Positions 34,352 through 42,182 of a DNA stretch of 64,000 bases are shown in pieces. How positions within the stretch are numbered: the stretch's first letter is position 1; each line of letters starts with the position of its first letter. The notes under the pieces are model-generated. The model had not been told where the DNA came from. It searched no databases and saw only the letters and a program-made list of their open reading frames with translations. Source of the stretch: Micromonospora cremea (GTDB taxonomy: Bacteria; Actinomycetota; Actinomycetes; Mycobacteriales; Micromonosporaceae); NCBI RefSeq assembly GCF_900143515.1, contig NZ_FSQT01000001.1, positions 2,170,001-2,234,000 on the forward strand, in the 5' to 3' direction. The translations under genes were made by a program, and so were the position numbers.

Positions 34352-34357
34352 TAGCGT
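34352..34357 (+). promoter_or_regulatory. -10 element of the aldo/keto reductase (leaderless)
   Basis: TAGCGT lies 7 nt before the ATG at 34365, and no ribosome binding site is seen there. Confidence 0.55.
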
Positions 34358-34364
34358 GGGGCGC

Positions 34365-35342
34365 ATGCGAACCACCACGCTCGGCAGTGCAGGTCCCGAA
34401 GTCGGCGTCATCGGCCTCGGGTGCATGGGCATGAGCCACGGATACGACATCACCGGCCCCCGCGACGACGACACGTCGATCTCCGTCATCCATGAGGCGC
34501 TCGACCTGGGGGCCACTCTGATCGACACGTCGGACGTGTACGGGCCGTACACCAACGAGGAGCTGGTCGGCCGGGCACTGGCCGGTGGCCACCGGGACCG
34601 GGCCGTCCTGGCGACCAAGGTGGGTCTGGTCGTCACCTCCCCCACCGGCGGCCCCGGCAACTCGCCGACCATCGGCAACAACGGGCGCCCCGAGCACATC
34701 CGCACGGCGATCGACGACAGCCTGCGCCGACTCGGCACCGACCACGTCGACCTCTACCAGCTGCACCGGGTCGACCCCGACGTGCCCATCGAGGAGTCCT
34801 GGGGTGCGATGGCGGAGATCGTGGCGGCGGGCAAGGCGCGGCAGCTCGGCCTGTCCGAGGTGACGGTGGCCCAGATCGAGCGGGCCCAGGCCGTGCACCC
34901 GGTGGCGTCGGTGCAGTCCGAGCTGTCACTGTGGACCCGCGACCCGTTGACCGAGGTGCTGCCGTACTGCGTCGAGCAGGGCATCGCCTTCCTGCCGTTC
35001 TCCCCGCTGGGCCGGGGCTTCCTCGCCGGCCGGTTCACCTCGTTCGACGATCTCCCCGCCGACGACTTCCGGCGTGGCCTGCCGCGCTTCCAGCAGGAGG
35101 CGCTGCGCGCCAACCTCGCCATCGTCGGCCGGGTCCGCGAGATCGCCGACCGGGCCGGCGTCAGCCCCGCACAGGTCGCACTGGCCTGGGTGGTCGCCCA
35201 GGGCCGCTACGTCATCCCCATCCCCGGCACCAAGACTCCCCGGTACCTGGTGGACAACTGCGCGGCGGGCGGCGTGCGGCTCAGCGACGAGGACCTGGCC
35301 GACCTCGACGCCCTGCCCGCGCCCGAGGGTGGCCGCTACTGA
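34365..35342 (+). CDS. Aldo/keto reductase
   Basis: This 325-residue NADPH-dependent reductase of the AKR superfamily has a TIM barrel with GLGCMGMSHGY, catalytic Asp and Tyr in LIDTSDVYGPYTNEE, Lys in LATKVGL and His in YQLHRVDPDVPIEESWGA. The cofactor end is IPIPGTKTPRYLVDN. It is close to the YhdN/AKR13-like subgroup of general aldehyde reductases. It is divergent from the isoprenoid synthase with 88 bp between them, so the two could share control, but the link is unproved. Confidence 0.92.
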   Translation: MRTTTLGSAGPEVGVIGLGCMGMSHGYDITGPRDDDTSISVIHEALDLGATLIDTSDVYGPYTNEELVGRALAGGHRDRAVLATKVGLVVTSPTGGPGNSPTIGNNGRPEHIRTAIDDSLRRLGTDHVDLYQLHRVDPDVPIEESWGAMAEIVAAGKARQLGLSEVTVAQIERAQAVHPVASVQSELSLWTRDPLTEVLPYCVEQGIAFLPFSPLGRGFLAGRFTSFDDLPADDFRRGLPRFQQEALRANLAIVGRVREIADRAGVSPAQVALAWVVAQGRYVIPIPGTKTPRYLVDNCAAGGVRLSDEDLADLDALPAPEGGRY

Positions 35343-35362
35343 CCCTCGACGCGCCATGCGAT

Positions 35363-35401
35363 CGGCCCGGCGGGACCGGCACCAGCGGGTCAGCCGGGCC
35401 G
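35363..35401. terminator. Hairpin between convergent genes
   Basis: CGGCCCGGC (35363-35371) pairs with GCCGGGCCG (35393-35401) over a 21-nt loop. The right arm touches the stop of the DUF2071 gene. The long loop makes this only a moderate candidate. Confidence 0.4.
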
Positions 35402-36172
35402 GCGCACGGTGACCGGCGGGCCGAACTGCACCCCGACACCGGGGGAATACAGCACGCTGACCGGCGGCCCGGTCGGCGCCGGCAGCCCGGCGGCGGCCAC
35501 CAGCTCGTCGTCCAGGTGCAGCAGCTCGGCGCGGTGCAGCGGCCAGCGCGGGTGCCAGTTCGGCAGGTGCAGGGTGCGCCCGTACGCCCGGGTGTGCAGC
35601 CCCCAGCGGGCCGTGACGAAATGCTCCAGGGGGGTCGGGTCGGCGATCCGCTCCCCCACCCGGACCACCATCCGGCTCGTCGCGCCGGTCGGGCCGGGCC
35701 AACGGCGCCGGCACCGGTAGGTGAGCCGGTCACCGTCGCGGTCCAGGCGCATCGACGACCACAGGTACGGCAGCCGCAGCGTCACCCGGGCGACCAGCAC
35801 CGGCACCAGCCGGGACGCGTCGAGCGAGCGGAACACCACCGCCCGGCGGCCGGTGCCGTCGACGGAGTAGAGCCGGACGTTGGTCTCCCAGAAGGTGCCG
35901 AAGTACGGCACCCCCGGCCCACGGCCGAGGCCCAGCCCGACCATCCGGAAGCCGATCAGGCCGACGTGGCTGACCCCGTCGAGGGTGTCCGGGCGGGTCC
36001 CGGCCGGCAGCAGCGGCGCGACGAGCTCCGGTGCGACAGGCCAGTGCAGGAAGGTGAGATCCTGCCAGCGCTGCCGCAGCATCGCCCAGGGGAACACCCG
36101 ATGGGGCGCGGAGTCGACCGGCTCGATGTCCACACCCTCATCCTGCCCCGGCTCAGGCGTGTGGACCGACAT
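35390..36172 (-). CDS. DUF2071 (YqjF-family) protein
   Basis: This 260-residue protein of the YqjF/DUF2071 family has the N-terminal signature MLRQRWQDLTFLHWPVAPEL, the central FGTFWETNVRLYSVDGTGRR and RSLDASRLVPVLVAR, and the late segment HLPNWHPRWPLHRAELLHLDD. Its function in general is unknown. It is the last gene of a three-gene overlapping operon; its start lies 20 bp inside the end of the winged-helix gene. No membrane segment or enzyme motif is certain. Confidence 0.88.
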   Translation of the reverse strand: MSVHTPEPGQDEGVDIEPVDSAPHRVFPWAMLRQRWQDLTFLHWPVAPELVAPLLPAGTRPDTLDGVSHVGLIGFRMVGLGLGRGPGVPYFGTFWETNVRLYSVDGTGRRAVVFRSLDASRLVPVLVARVTLRLPYLWSSMRLDRDGDRLTYRCRRRWPGPTGATSRMVVRVGERIADPTPLEHFVTARWGLHTRAYGRTLHLPNWHPRWPLHRAELLHLDDELVAAAGLPAPTGPPVSVLYSPGVGVQFGPPVTVRRPG

Positions 36173-37310
36173 CCACCGCGCCGATGGTCAGCGACGCTGT
36201 TCCTTCCAGGATCTGACCGACCCGCTCGACCTGCTCCTCCAACGCCCGCCGTCGACGGGCGCCGAGCGTCCGCAGCGGCTCGACCGTCACGTGGATCGTG
36301 CGACCGGAGCGACGCTGGTGCCACACCCCTCCGACCGTTCCGTCGACCAGCAGCACCGGGTAGTTGCCGGCCTGCCCGCGCGCCAGCGCCCGGTCGGCGG
36401 CCGCCCCGGGGAAGAGCAGCTCGCGCGGGTGGCAGCCGACCGTGTACGCGTCGAAGTAGGGCAGCAACCGCAATCCCGCCGGCCGGTCGTCCGGGAAGTC
36501 GGCGTCGCCGGCCGCCACCCACGCCCGCGAGCCCTCCACCGTGACGGGTGCCAGGTCCAGCGACTCGAACAGCTTCGCCGCCCAGCTCGCGGGTGCCGAC
36601 AGCCACCGGGCGAACTGGGCCGGGGTGGCCGGCCCGTACGCGTACAGGTAGCGCCGGACGAGTTCGGCCAGCGCGGCCCGACCGTCCATCGGCGCGAACC
36701 CGGGCAGCCACCGGGCCGGGCTGGTGTAGGTGATGGAGCGGCCCCGATTCGGGCCGAAGCAGATCACCCCGCCCCGGGTGGCGGCCGCCATCGCGGAGAT
36801 CCACCTCGGCCACTTGTCCTGGAACGCCTCCATGACCCGGTCGCCGGCCCAGGGCCCGGTGCGGGCGACGACCTGCTCGGTCAACTCGGCGGTGGTCAGC
36901 TCGGCCTCGGCCAGCGCGTCCGCGATGGCCGCGAGGACCTGCTCGGTCTGCTCGGGGGTCAGCAGGCTCTGCTCGTGCGACGCGACCGGCAGCGCGGAGA
37001 GCGCGCCGGTCCACATCGGCAGGTCGGTGGCGGCGAGCAGGTGCACGGTGCCGCGCGGCCCACGGCTCTTGACCAGGGTGCGGTCCGTCCACAGGGCCTG
37101 GCGGACCACGGTACGGGTGGCGCGCGGGACCCGCAGGCCGACGGACAGCTCCGCGGCGGAGGCCACCTGGGCGTGCGCGCCGCACATCGTGGACACCACG
37201 GCGGCGACCGCGTCGGCCTCCGGCGCCGGCCCTGTAGCGGACGCCGGCACCGAGAGCGCGTGCCGCTCCAGGCGCCGGGCGCACACCTGCGCCCAGCTCA
37301 GGCGGGTCAC
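36153..37310 (-). CDS. Winged-helix DNA-binding domain protein (HTH_42, AlkZ/YcaQ-like)
   Basis: This 385-residue protein of the HTH_42 family has LSWAQVCARRLERHAL at the start, MCGAHAQVASAAELSVGLRV, a central TVHLLAATDLPMW, GPATPAQFARWL, and the late segment LLPYFDAYTVGCHPRELLFP. Relatives include the DNA glycosylase YcaQ/AlkZ, which removes crosslinked or alkylated bases, but many actinobacterial members lack a proven activity. Its start overlaps the epoxide hydrolase stop by 4 bp (ATGA) and its end overlaps the DUF2071 start by 20 bp. Confidence 0.87.
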   Translation of the reverse strand: MTRLSWAQVCARRLERHALSVPASATGPAPEADAVAAVVSTMCGAHAQVASAAELSVGLRVPRATRTVVRQALWTDRTLVKSRGPRGTVHLLAATDLPMWTGALSALPVASHEQSLLTPEQTEQVLAAIADALAEAELTTAELTEQVVARTGPWAGDRVMEAFQDKWPRWISAMAAATRGGVICFGPNRGRSITYTSPARWLPGFAPMDGRAALAELVRRYLYAYGPATPAQFARWLSAPASWAAKLFESLDLAPVTVEGSRAWVAAGDADFPDDRPAGLRLLPYFDAYTVGCHPRELLFPGAAADRALARGQAGNYPVLLVDGTVGGVWHQRRSGRTIHVTVEPLRTLGARRRRALEEQVERVGQILEGTASLTIGAVDVGPHA

Positions 37311-38440
37311 CGCAGGCTCCCGAAGAAGGCGCGGATGTCCGCCGCGTGCGCCAGCGGCTCATCCATCGCCACGAAGTGGCTACCCGGGTTGCCTTCGGGC
37401 CAGTGGACGATGGTGTTGTGCCGATCGGCGAGGCGCCGCATCAGCGCGGACCCGCCTCCGTACACGCCGGACGGCACCCGCCGCTGCCCCTTCGGCCAGG
37501 CGAAACCGCCGTCGTCAGCCATCGTGAGGCGCTCGTACATCGGCCACGAGGACGACCCGGACGTGCCGGTGAACCAGTAGAGGCTCACGTTGGTGAGCAG
37601 GTGGTCCCGGTCGATGGCCTGCTCCGGCGTCGGGACCGTCATGGTGAACTCCTTGAACTTCTGCATCATCCAGGCCAGCAGCCCGACCGGCGAGTCGTTC
37701 CAGGCGTACGAGAGGGTCATCGGCGCGGCCCGCAGCAGCGCGTGATGGTCCACGCCGCCGCTCGTCCACTGCTGCATCTGCTCCCACTCGGCGCGTTCCG
37801 CCTCGGTCATGCCGGGCACGTCGGCCGCGGTCGGGAAGCCGAACCCGCCGTCGATGTGCACGCCGACCACCTGCTCGGGCGCCACGGTCGCCACCTCCGG
37901 CGCGATGTACGCACCGAGGTCGCCGCCCTGGGTGCCGTACCGGTGGTAGCCGAGGCGGTGCATCAGCTCGGCCCACATCCGGGCGACCCGGCCGACCGTG
38001 AACCCGGCCGGTGGCGCCTGCGAGAAACCGTAGCCGGGCACCGACGGCACCACCACGTGGAACGCCTGCCCGGGGTCCCCGCCGTGGGCGCGTGGATCGG
38101 TCAGCGGGCCGATCAGCTCGGTGAACTCGACCACCGAGTTCGGCCAGCCGTGCGTCAGCAGCAACGGCAACGCGTCCGGCTCCGGCGAGCGCACGTGCAG
38201 CAGGTGCACGTCCAGCCCGTCGATCCGGGTGACGAACTGGGGGAACTCGTTCAGCCGTGCCTCGTGCCGCCGCCAGTCGTAACCGGTCGCCCAGTGGTCG
38301 ACCAGGTCACGCAGGTAGTCCACCGGCACCCCGCGGCTCCACTCGGCGCCGGGCAACGAACGGGGCCACCGGGTCCGGGAGAGCCGGTCGCGCAGGTCGT
38401 CGAGGTCCGATCGCGGGATGTCGATCCGGAATGGCGTCAT
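37307..38440 (-). CDS. Epoxide hydrolase (EHN family)
   Basis: This 377-residue epoxide hydrolase has the N-terminal EHN helical domain (FRIDIPRSDLDDLRDRLSRT, WSRGVPVDYLRDLVDHW) and an alpha/beta hydrolase core with LLTHGWPNSVVEF, VVPSVPGYGFS, the nucleophile Asp in YGTQGGDLGAYIA, and the C-terminal GSHFVAMDEP carrying the base. It opens epoxides by water addition. The ATG at 38440 lies 7 nt after TAGCGT (leaderless), which favours it over the GTG at 38449. It is the first gene of an operon with the HTH_42 and DUF2071 proteins, and it is divergent from a WYL regulator. Confidence 0.9.
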   Translation of the reverse strand: MTPFRIDIPRSDLDDLRDRLSRTRWPRSLPGAEWSRGVPVDYLRDLVDHWATGYDWRRHEARLNEFPQFVTRIDGLDVHLLHVRSPEPDALPLLLTHGWPNSVVEFTELIGPLTDPRAHGGDPGQAFHVVVPSVPGYGFSQAPPAGFTVGRVARMWAELMHRLGYHRYGTQGGDLGAYIAPEVATVAPEQVVGVHIDGGFGFPTAADVPGMTEAERAEWEQMQQWTSGGVDHHALLRAAPMTLSYAWNDSPVGLLAWMMQKFKEFTMTVPTPEQAIDRDHLLTNVSLYWFTGTSGSSSWPMYERLTMADDGGFAWPKGQRRVPSGVYGGGSALMRRLADRHNTIVHWPEGNPGSHFVAMDEPLAHAADIRAFFGSLR

Positions 38441-38502
38441 ACCGGCCACGCTACGACCGATATAGGTCAGGTTCTGTCACACATAGCTGGCATTCTGGAG
38501 CC

Positions 38503-39471
38503 ATGTCCGACACCCCCGCCCGGCTGCTGAATCTGCTGTCGCTGCTGCAGACACCCCGTGAGTGGCCCGGCAGCGAGCTGGCCGCCCGGCTCGGCGTCAG
38601 TCTGCGCACCGTCCGCCGCGATGTGGAGCGGCTGCGCGAGCTGGGTTATCCGGTGCGGGCGACGATGGGCGCGATCGGCGGCTATCGCCTCGTCGCCGGC
38701 AAGGCGATGCCGCCGCTGCTGCTGGACGACGAGGAGGCGGTCGCGATCGCGGTCGGTCTGCGTACCGCCGCTGGTCATGCGGTGGCCGGGATCGAGGAGG
38801 CCTCGGTACGGGCGCTGGCGAAGCTGGAGCAGGTGCTGCCGTCCCGGCTGCGCCACCGGGTCGGCGCGCTGGGCGCGGCCACCGAACCGCTGCTCACCTG
38901 GGGCCGGCCGACGGTAGACCCCGAGCAGCTGACCGCGCTGGCCGCCGCCGTCACCAACCGCGAGCAGCTGCGGTTCGCCTACCGGCGGCGCGACGGCGCG
39001 GCCGGCGAGCGGCTGGTCGAGCCGTACAAGCTGGTGTCTGCGGGCCGCCGCTGGTATCTGGTGGGCTACGACAACGACCGGGGCGACTGGCGGATCTTCC
39101 GGGTGGACCGGATCAACGGGCTGCGATCCACCCGGGCCCGTGTCGCACCTCGTCCCCTGCCGGCCCCTGACGCCGCGGCGTTCGTGACGGAGAAGCTGCT
39201 CGAACTGACGCCGGTCTACCGGGCGGTGGTGACCCTGCACGCACCGGTCGAGCGGATGACCGGCCCGCTCGGTGGCGCCTCGGTCGACCTGGAGCCGATC
39301 GACGCCAACTCCTGCCGGTTGCGCAGTCACGCCGACACCCTGGACTGGCTGGCGTGGCGCCTGCTGACCCTCGGCTGCGACATCGAGGTGCACGAGCCGC
39401 CGGAGCTGATCGCGTACCTCCGGGAGATTGGCGCCCGGGCCACCCGGGCTGCCGGCGCGCCATCCGGGTAG
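38503..39471 (+). CDS. WYL-domain transcriptional regulator
   Basis: This 322-residue regulator has an N-terminal DeoR/YafY-like HTH (LLNLLSLLQTPREW, GVSLRTVRRDVERLRELGYP) and a WYL domain (about 135-215; REQLRFAYRRRDG, RRWYLVGYDNDRGDWRIFRV) with a C-terminal WCX part (DWLAWRLLTLGCDIEV). WYL domains sense small ligands or nucleic acid. GGAG lies upstream of the ATG at 38503. It faces the epoxide hydrolase operon across 62 bp containing GACC-GATATA-GGTC, a possible site, and probably controls it. Confidence 0.92.
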   Translation: MSDTPARLLNLLSLLQTPREWPGSELAARLGVSLRTVRRDVERLRELGYPVRATMGAIGGYRLVAGKAMPPLLLDDEEAVAIAVGLRTAAGHAVAGIEEASVRALAKLEQVLPSRLRHRVGALGAATEPLLTWGRPTVDPEQLTALAAAVTNREQLRFAYRRRDGAAGERLVEPYKLVSAGRRWYLVGYDNDRGDWRIFRVDRINGLRSTRARVAPRPLPAPDAAAFVTEKLLELTPVYRAVVTLHAPVERMTGPLGGASVDLEPIDANSCRLRSHADTLDWLAWRLLTLGCDIEVHEPPELIAYLREIGARATRAAGAPSG

Positions 39472-39570
39472 GCCAGCCCGGGCGGTGGAACAGCCGTCCG
39501 CCGTAGGCTCGTACGGCCGGCGGCACCGGCTGAAACAAGCCGAAACGCCATAGAGCGGGGGAAATTGGGC

Positions 39571-40515
39571 GTGGCGCACGGTGACGCGGAGCTGGTCCCG
39601 CTCGCGCAGGCGGGCGAGGCGGCAGCGCTCGGTGTGCTGCTGGCCCGGCACGAGGCCGAGATGCGGGCGGTCGCGCTGAGCTTGCTCGGCTACGGTCCGG
39701 ACGCCGAGGACGCGGTGCAGGACGCGATGGTGGTGGCGTTGCGCCGCATCGGCGAGCTTCGCGACCCGGCCGCGATCGGCCCGTGGCTGCGGGCCATCGT
39801 CCGCAACAACAGTCGGATGACGCTGCGTGGGCCCCGGCCCGTCCCGGTCGCCGACCCCGAGTGGTTCGCCCAGCCGGCCACCAATCCCACCCCGGAGGAG
39901 GCGCTGGAGCGGGGCGCGCTGCGCGACTGGGTGTGGCACGCCATCGGGGAGTTGTCCGAGCCCGACCGGATGGTGACCCTGCTGCGGTACTTCAGCGAAG
40001 CCTCCTCGTACGAGCAGATCGCGGCCGTCTGCGGCGTGCCGGTCGGCACCGTCCGCAGCCGGCTCAGCCACGCCCGCCGCACGCTCGCCGGCGGCCTGCG
40101 GGCGTCGGCGACCGCGGCGCACGTCGACGTCACCGCGGCCAGCGACGCCCGGTGGCGCGAGGGCCGCGACATGATCGCGACGGCGATGCGCGGCGACTTC
40201 GACCGGGTGCTGCGCGAGAGCTGGTGGCCGGACGCGGAGATGCTCGCGCCGGGTGGCCTGCGCGGCGGCACCGACCTGGCGGTCCAGGGCATGACGAAGG
40301 ATCTGACCGACGGGGTACGGCAGCGGCTGCGCAACGTGGTGGCCAGCGGTGATGTGCTGATCTGGGAGACCGATCTGATCAGCCCGCCCGACGACCCGGA
40401 GCACTGCCCACCCGGGGCGCTGTGGATGCAGCTGCTGCGCGGCGGGCGGGTGCGCCAACTCACCCTCTTCCACCCCACCCCGGCACGGGCGATCCGCCAG
40501 CCGGCGCCCGTCTGA
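39571..40515 (+). CDS. ECF-type sigma factor with C-terminal NTF2/SnoaL-like domain
   Basis: This 314-residue sigma-70 family factor has sigma2 (LGYGPDAEDAVQDAMVVALRRI, WLRAIVRNN) and sigma4 (IGELSEPDRMVTLLRYFSEASS, YEQIAAVCGVPVGTVRSRLS) regions, followed by an extension of about 125 residues with a SnoaL/NTF2-like pattern (DMIATAMRGDFDRVLRESWW, GGLRGGTDLAVQ, WMQLLRGGRVRQLTLFHP). Factors of this design are usually controlled by their own C-terminal domain rather than by an anti-sigma protein, and none is seen here. The GTG at 39571 has GGGGGA upstream and is preferred to the TTG at 39565. The target promoters are unknown. Confidence 0.88.
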   Translation: MAHGDAELVPLAQAGEAAALGVLLARHEAEMRAVALSLLGYGPDAEDAVQDAMVVALRRIGELRDPAAIGPWLRAIVRNNSRMTLRGPRPVPVADPEWFAQPATNPTPEEALERGALRDWVWHAIGELSEPDRMVTLLRYFSEASSYEQIAAVCGVPVGTVRSRLSHARRTLAGGLRASATAAHVDVTAASDARWREGRDMIATAMRGDFDRVLRESWWPDAEMLAPGGLRGGTDLAVQGMTKDLTDGVRQRLRNVVASGDVLIWETDLISPPDDPEHCPPGALWMQLLRGGRVRQLTLFHPTPARAIRQPAPV

Positions 40516-40629
40516 AAAGAACTTCTCCCACCGGCCGAACTTTCCGAACGACCCGCGCATCTGGTCCCCGTCAGTCACCAGTTGCCGTGTCGGCGCACGC
40601 CGCACGGGTCATGGATCGGGAGATAGTTG

Positions 40630-41514
40630 ATGGGTTCCACCAGCCACGACGTCGGCGTCCTCGCACCGGCTGCCCACGAGGTCACCGTGGGTGGCGTTCG
40701 GCAGGTCTACCACGTCGCCGGCACCGGCCCGTTGTGCGTGGCGCACTCCGGCGGCCCCGGCATCGAATGGGCCTACCTGCGGATGCCGAGCCTCGAAGAG
40801 CACTTCACCATGGTGTACGTCGAGCCGGTCGGCACCGGCGCCTCCGGGCGACTCGACAACGCCGACGACTACCGTCTCGACACGTACGTCCGGTTCCTCG
40901 ACGCCGTCGTCGAGCACCTCGGTGCGCCCCGGGTGTACCTCCTCGGGCACTCGCACGGCGGTTTCGTCGTCCAGCGGTACGCGCTCGCGCACCCCGACCG
41001 GGTCGCCGGTCTCGCCCTGTACGACACCTCGCCGGTCACCGGCGCCGAGTTCTGGGCCGAGGCGATGGCCGGTCTCACCGCGTACCCGCTGCGGCACCCC
41101 GAGCGACCGGAGGCGGCGGCGATCCCGGCCGCCTTCCAGCAGGCGGTCACCGCCACCGACGACGAGGCGCTGAGCGCCGGCCTGCGGGCGGCCCTGCCGG
41201 TCTACTTCGCGGACTTCTGGACCCGGCAGGCCGAGTTCGCCCCGTTCCAGGCCGCCGTGCGTGCCTGGTCCGCTCCGGCGGGCGCGCAGGACCCGACGCC
41301 GTTCGACGTGCGGGACAACCTCGGTGAGATCGCCGTGCCGGCCGTGGTGATCGTGGGGGCGCACGACTTCATCTGCGGCCCCCGCTGGGCCGAGCAGCTG
41401 CACGCGGGCCTCAAGGACTCGCGTCTGGTGGTGCTGGAGCGCAGCGGGCACTTCGGGCACATCGAGCAGCCGGCGGAGTTCAGCGCCGCCGTGGCGGAGC
41501 TGCTCCAGCGCTGA
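40630..41514 (+). CDS. Alpha/beta hydrolase (proline iminopeptidase-like)
   Basis: This 294-residue serine hydrolase has AHSGGPGIEWAYL near residue 38, the HGGPG-type motif of proline iminopeptidases. It also has EPVGTGASGR, nucleophile elbow LLGHSHGGFVV with Ser at about 108, acid segment IVGAHDFICGP and base in SGHFGHIEQP. GGGAGA lies upstream of the ATG at 40630. It may be an aminopeptidase or an esterase. The last bases of the gene and its stop belong to a 26-27 bp tandem duplication. It follows the sigma factor by 114 bp and could belong to its regulon. Confidence 0.87.
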   Translation: MGSTSHDVGVLAPAAHEVTVGGVRQVYHVAGTGPLCVAHSGGPGIEWAYLRMPSLEEHFTMVYVEPVGTGASGRLDNADDYRLDTYVRFLDAVVEHLGAPRVYLLGHSHGGFVVQRYALAHPDRVAGLALYDTSPVTGAEFWAEAMAGLTAYPLRHPERPEAAAIPAAFQQAVTATDDEALSAGLRAALPVYFADFWTRQAEFAPFQAAVRAWSAPAGAQDPTPFDVRDNLGEIAVPAVVIVGAHDFICGPRWAEQLHAGLKDSRLVVLERSGHFGHIEQPAEFSAAVAELLQR

Positions 41515-41551
41515 TCCACTCCGCGCTGCTCCAGCCGCTGATCCACTCCGC
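41499..41551. repeat. Tandem 26/27-bp duplication across a stop codon
   Basis: Two adjacent copies, 41499-41524 and 41525-41551, of a unit that starts GCTGCTCCAG and ends GATCCACTCCGC. They differ by one inserted C. The first copy contains the end and the stop of the hydrolase gene, so the second lies just outside it. Confidence 0.85.
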
Positions 41552-41559
41552 GCGCCGCA

Positions 41560-41599
41560 CCCCGAGGGCCTGCCCCGTCACACCGGGTGACCCTCGGGG
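41560..41599 (+). terminator. Terminator hairpin after the hydrolase
   Basis: CCCCGAGGG (41560-41568) pairs with CCCTCGGGG (41591-41599); the loop contains a smaller GTCAC/GTGAC pair. It lies between the hydrolase and the DUF5709 gene. Confidence 0.65.
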
Positions 41600-41663
41600 G
41601 CGCGGCCCCGGCGGCCGGTCATAGGCTGGCCCCGTCGCTGCACGTTGACGAAGGGAGACCGCC

Positions 41664-42125
41664 GTGAGCCAGACGGAGCGGATCGATTCCGCCGAGGAGT
41701 GGAACGTGGCCGAGGACGACGGGGTGCTGGACGCCTCCGACACCCTGGACGACGACCGAGTCGGCGACCCCCTCGACACCGGCATCATCGCCGGGGACCA
41801 CTGGACGGCGGCGAACCGGTTCGGCACCACGCCCGCCGAGGAGCGGGCGGGCGAGTCCTTGGAGCAGCTCCTCGCCCAGGAGGAACCGGACACCGACCCG
41901 TACGCCGAGGGCGGCGACGACGAGGACGAGCTGACCCGGCGAGGGTACGAGCGCGAGGCACGCGCGGGCCGCCTGGTCGCCGACGACGAGGGTCTCGGCG
42001 AGGACGAGGAGGCCGAGTCGGTGGCGTGGGACGTCGGGATCGATGGAGGCGCCGCCAGCGCCGAGGAGGCTGCGATCCACCTGGTCGAGGACCCGAACGG
42101 GCCCGGGGACGGGCCACTTCGCTGA
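41664..42125 (+). CDS. DUF5709 acidic protein
   Basis: This 153-residue, extremely acidic, probably disordered protein matches the actinobacterial DUF5709 family. It shows repeated Asp/Glu blocks, LDASDTLDDDRVGDPLDTGI, AGDHWTAANRFGTTPAEERA and a late segment EEAAIHLVEDPNGPG. GAAGGGAGA lies upstream of the GTG at 41664. Its function is unknown. It is convergent with the efflux pump gene and closed by a hairpin. Confidence 0.85.
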   Translation: MSQTERIDSAEEWNVAEDDGVLDASDTLDDDRVGDPLDTGIIAGDHWTAANRFGTTPAEERAGESLEQLLAQEEPDTDPYAEGGDDEDELTRRGYEREARAGRLVADDEGLGEDEEAESVAWDVGIDGGAASAEEAAIHLVEDPNGPGDGPLR

Positions 42126-42133
42126 ACGCCGCG

Positions 42134-42173
42134 CCGCCGCGCTCGGCGCCACGAGGGGCGTCGAGCGCGGCGG
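42134..42173. terminator. Bidirectional terminator hairpin
   Basis: CCGCCGCGCTCG (42134-42145) pairs perfectly with CGAGCGCGGCGG (42162-42173) over a 16-nt loop, between the convergent DUF5709 and MFS genes. Confidence 0.7.
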
Positions 42174-42182
42174 GCGGGCCGC

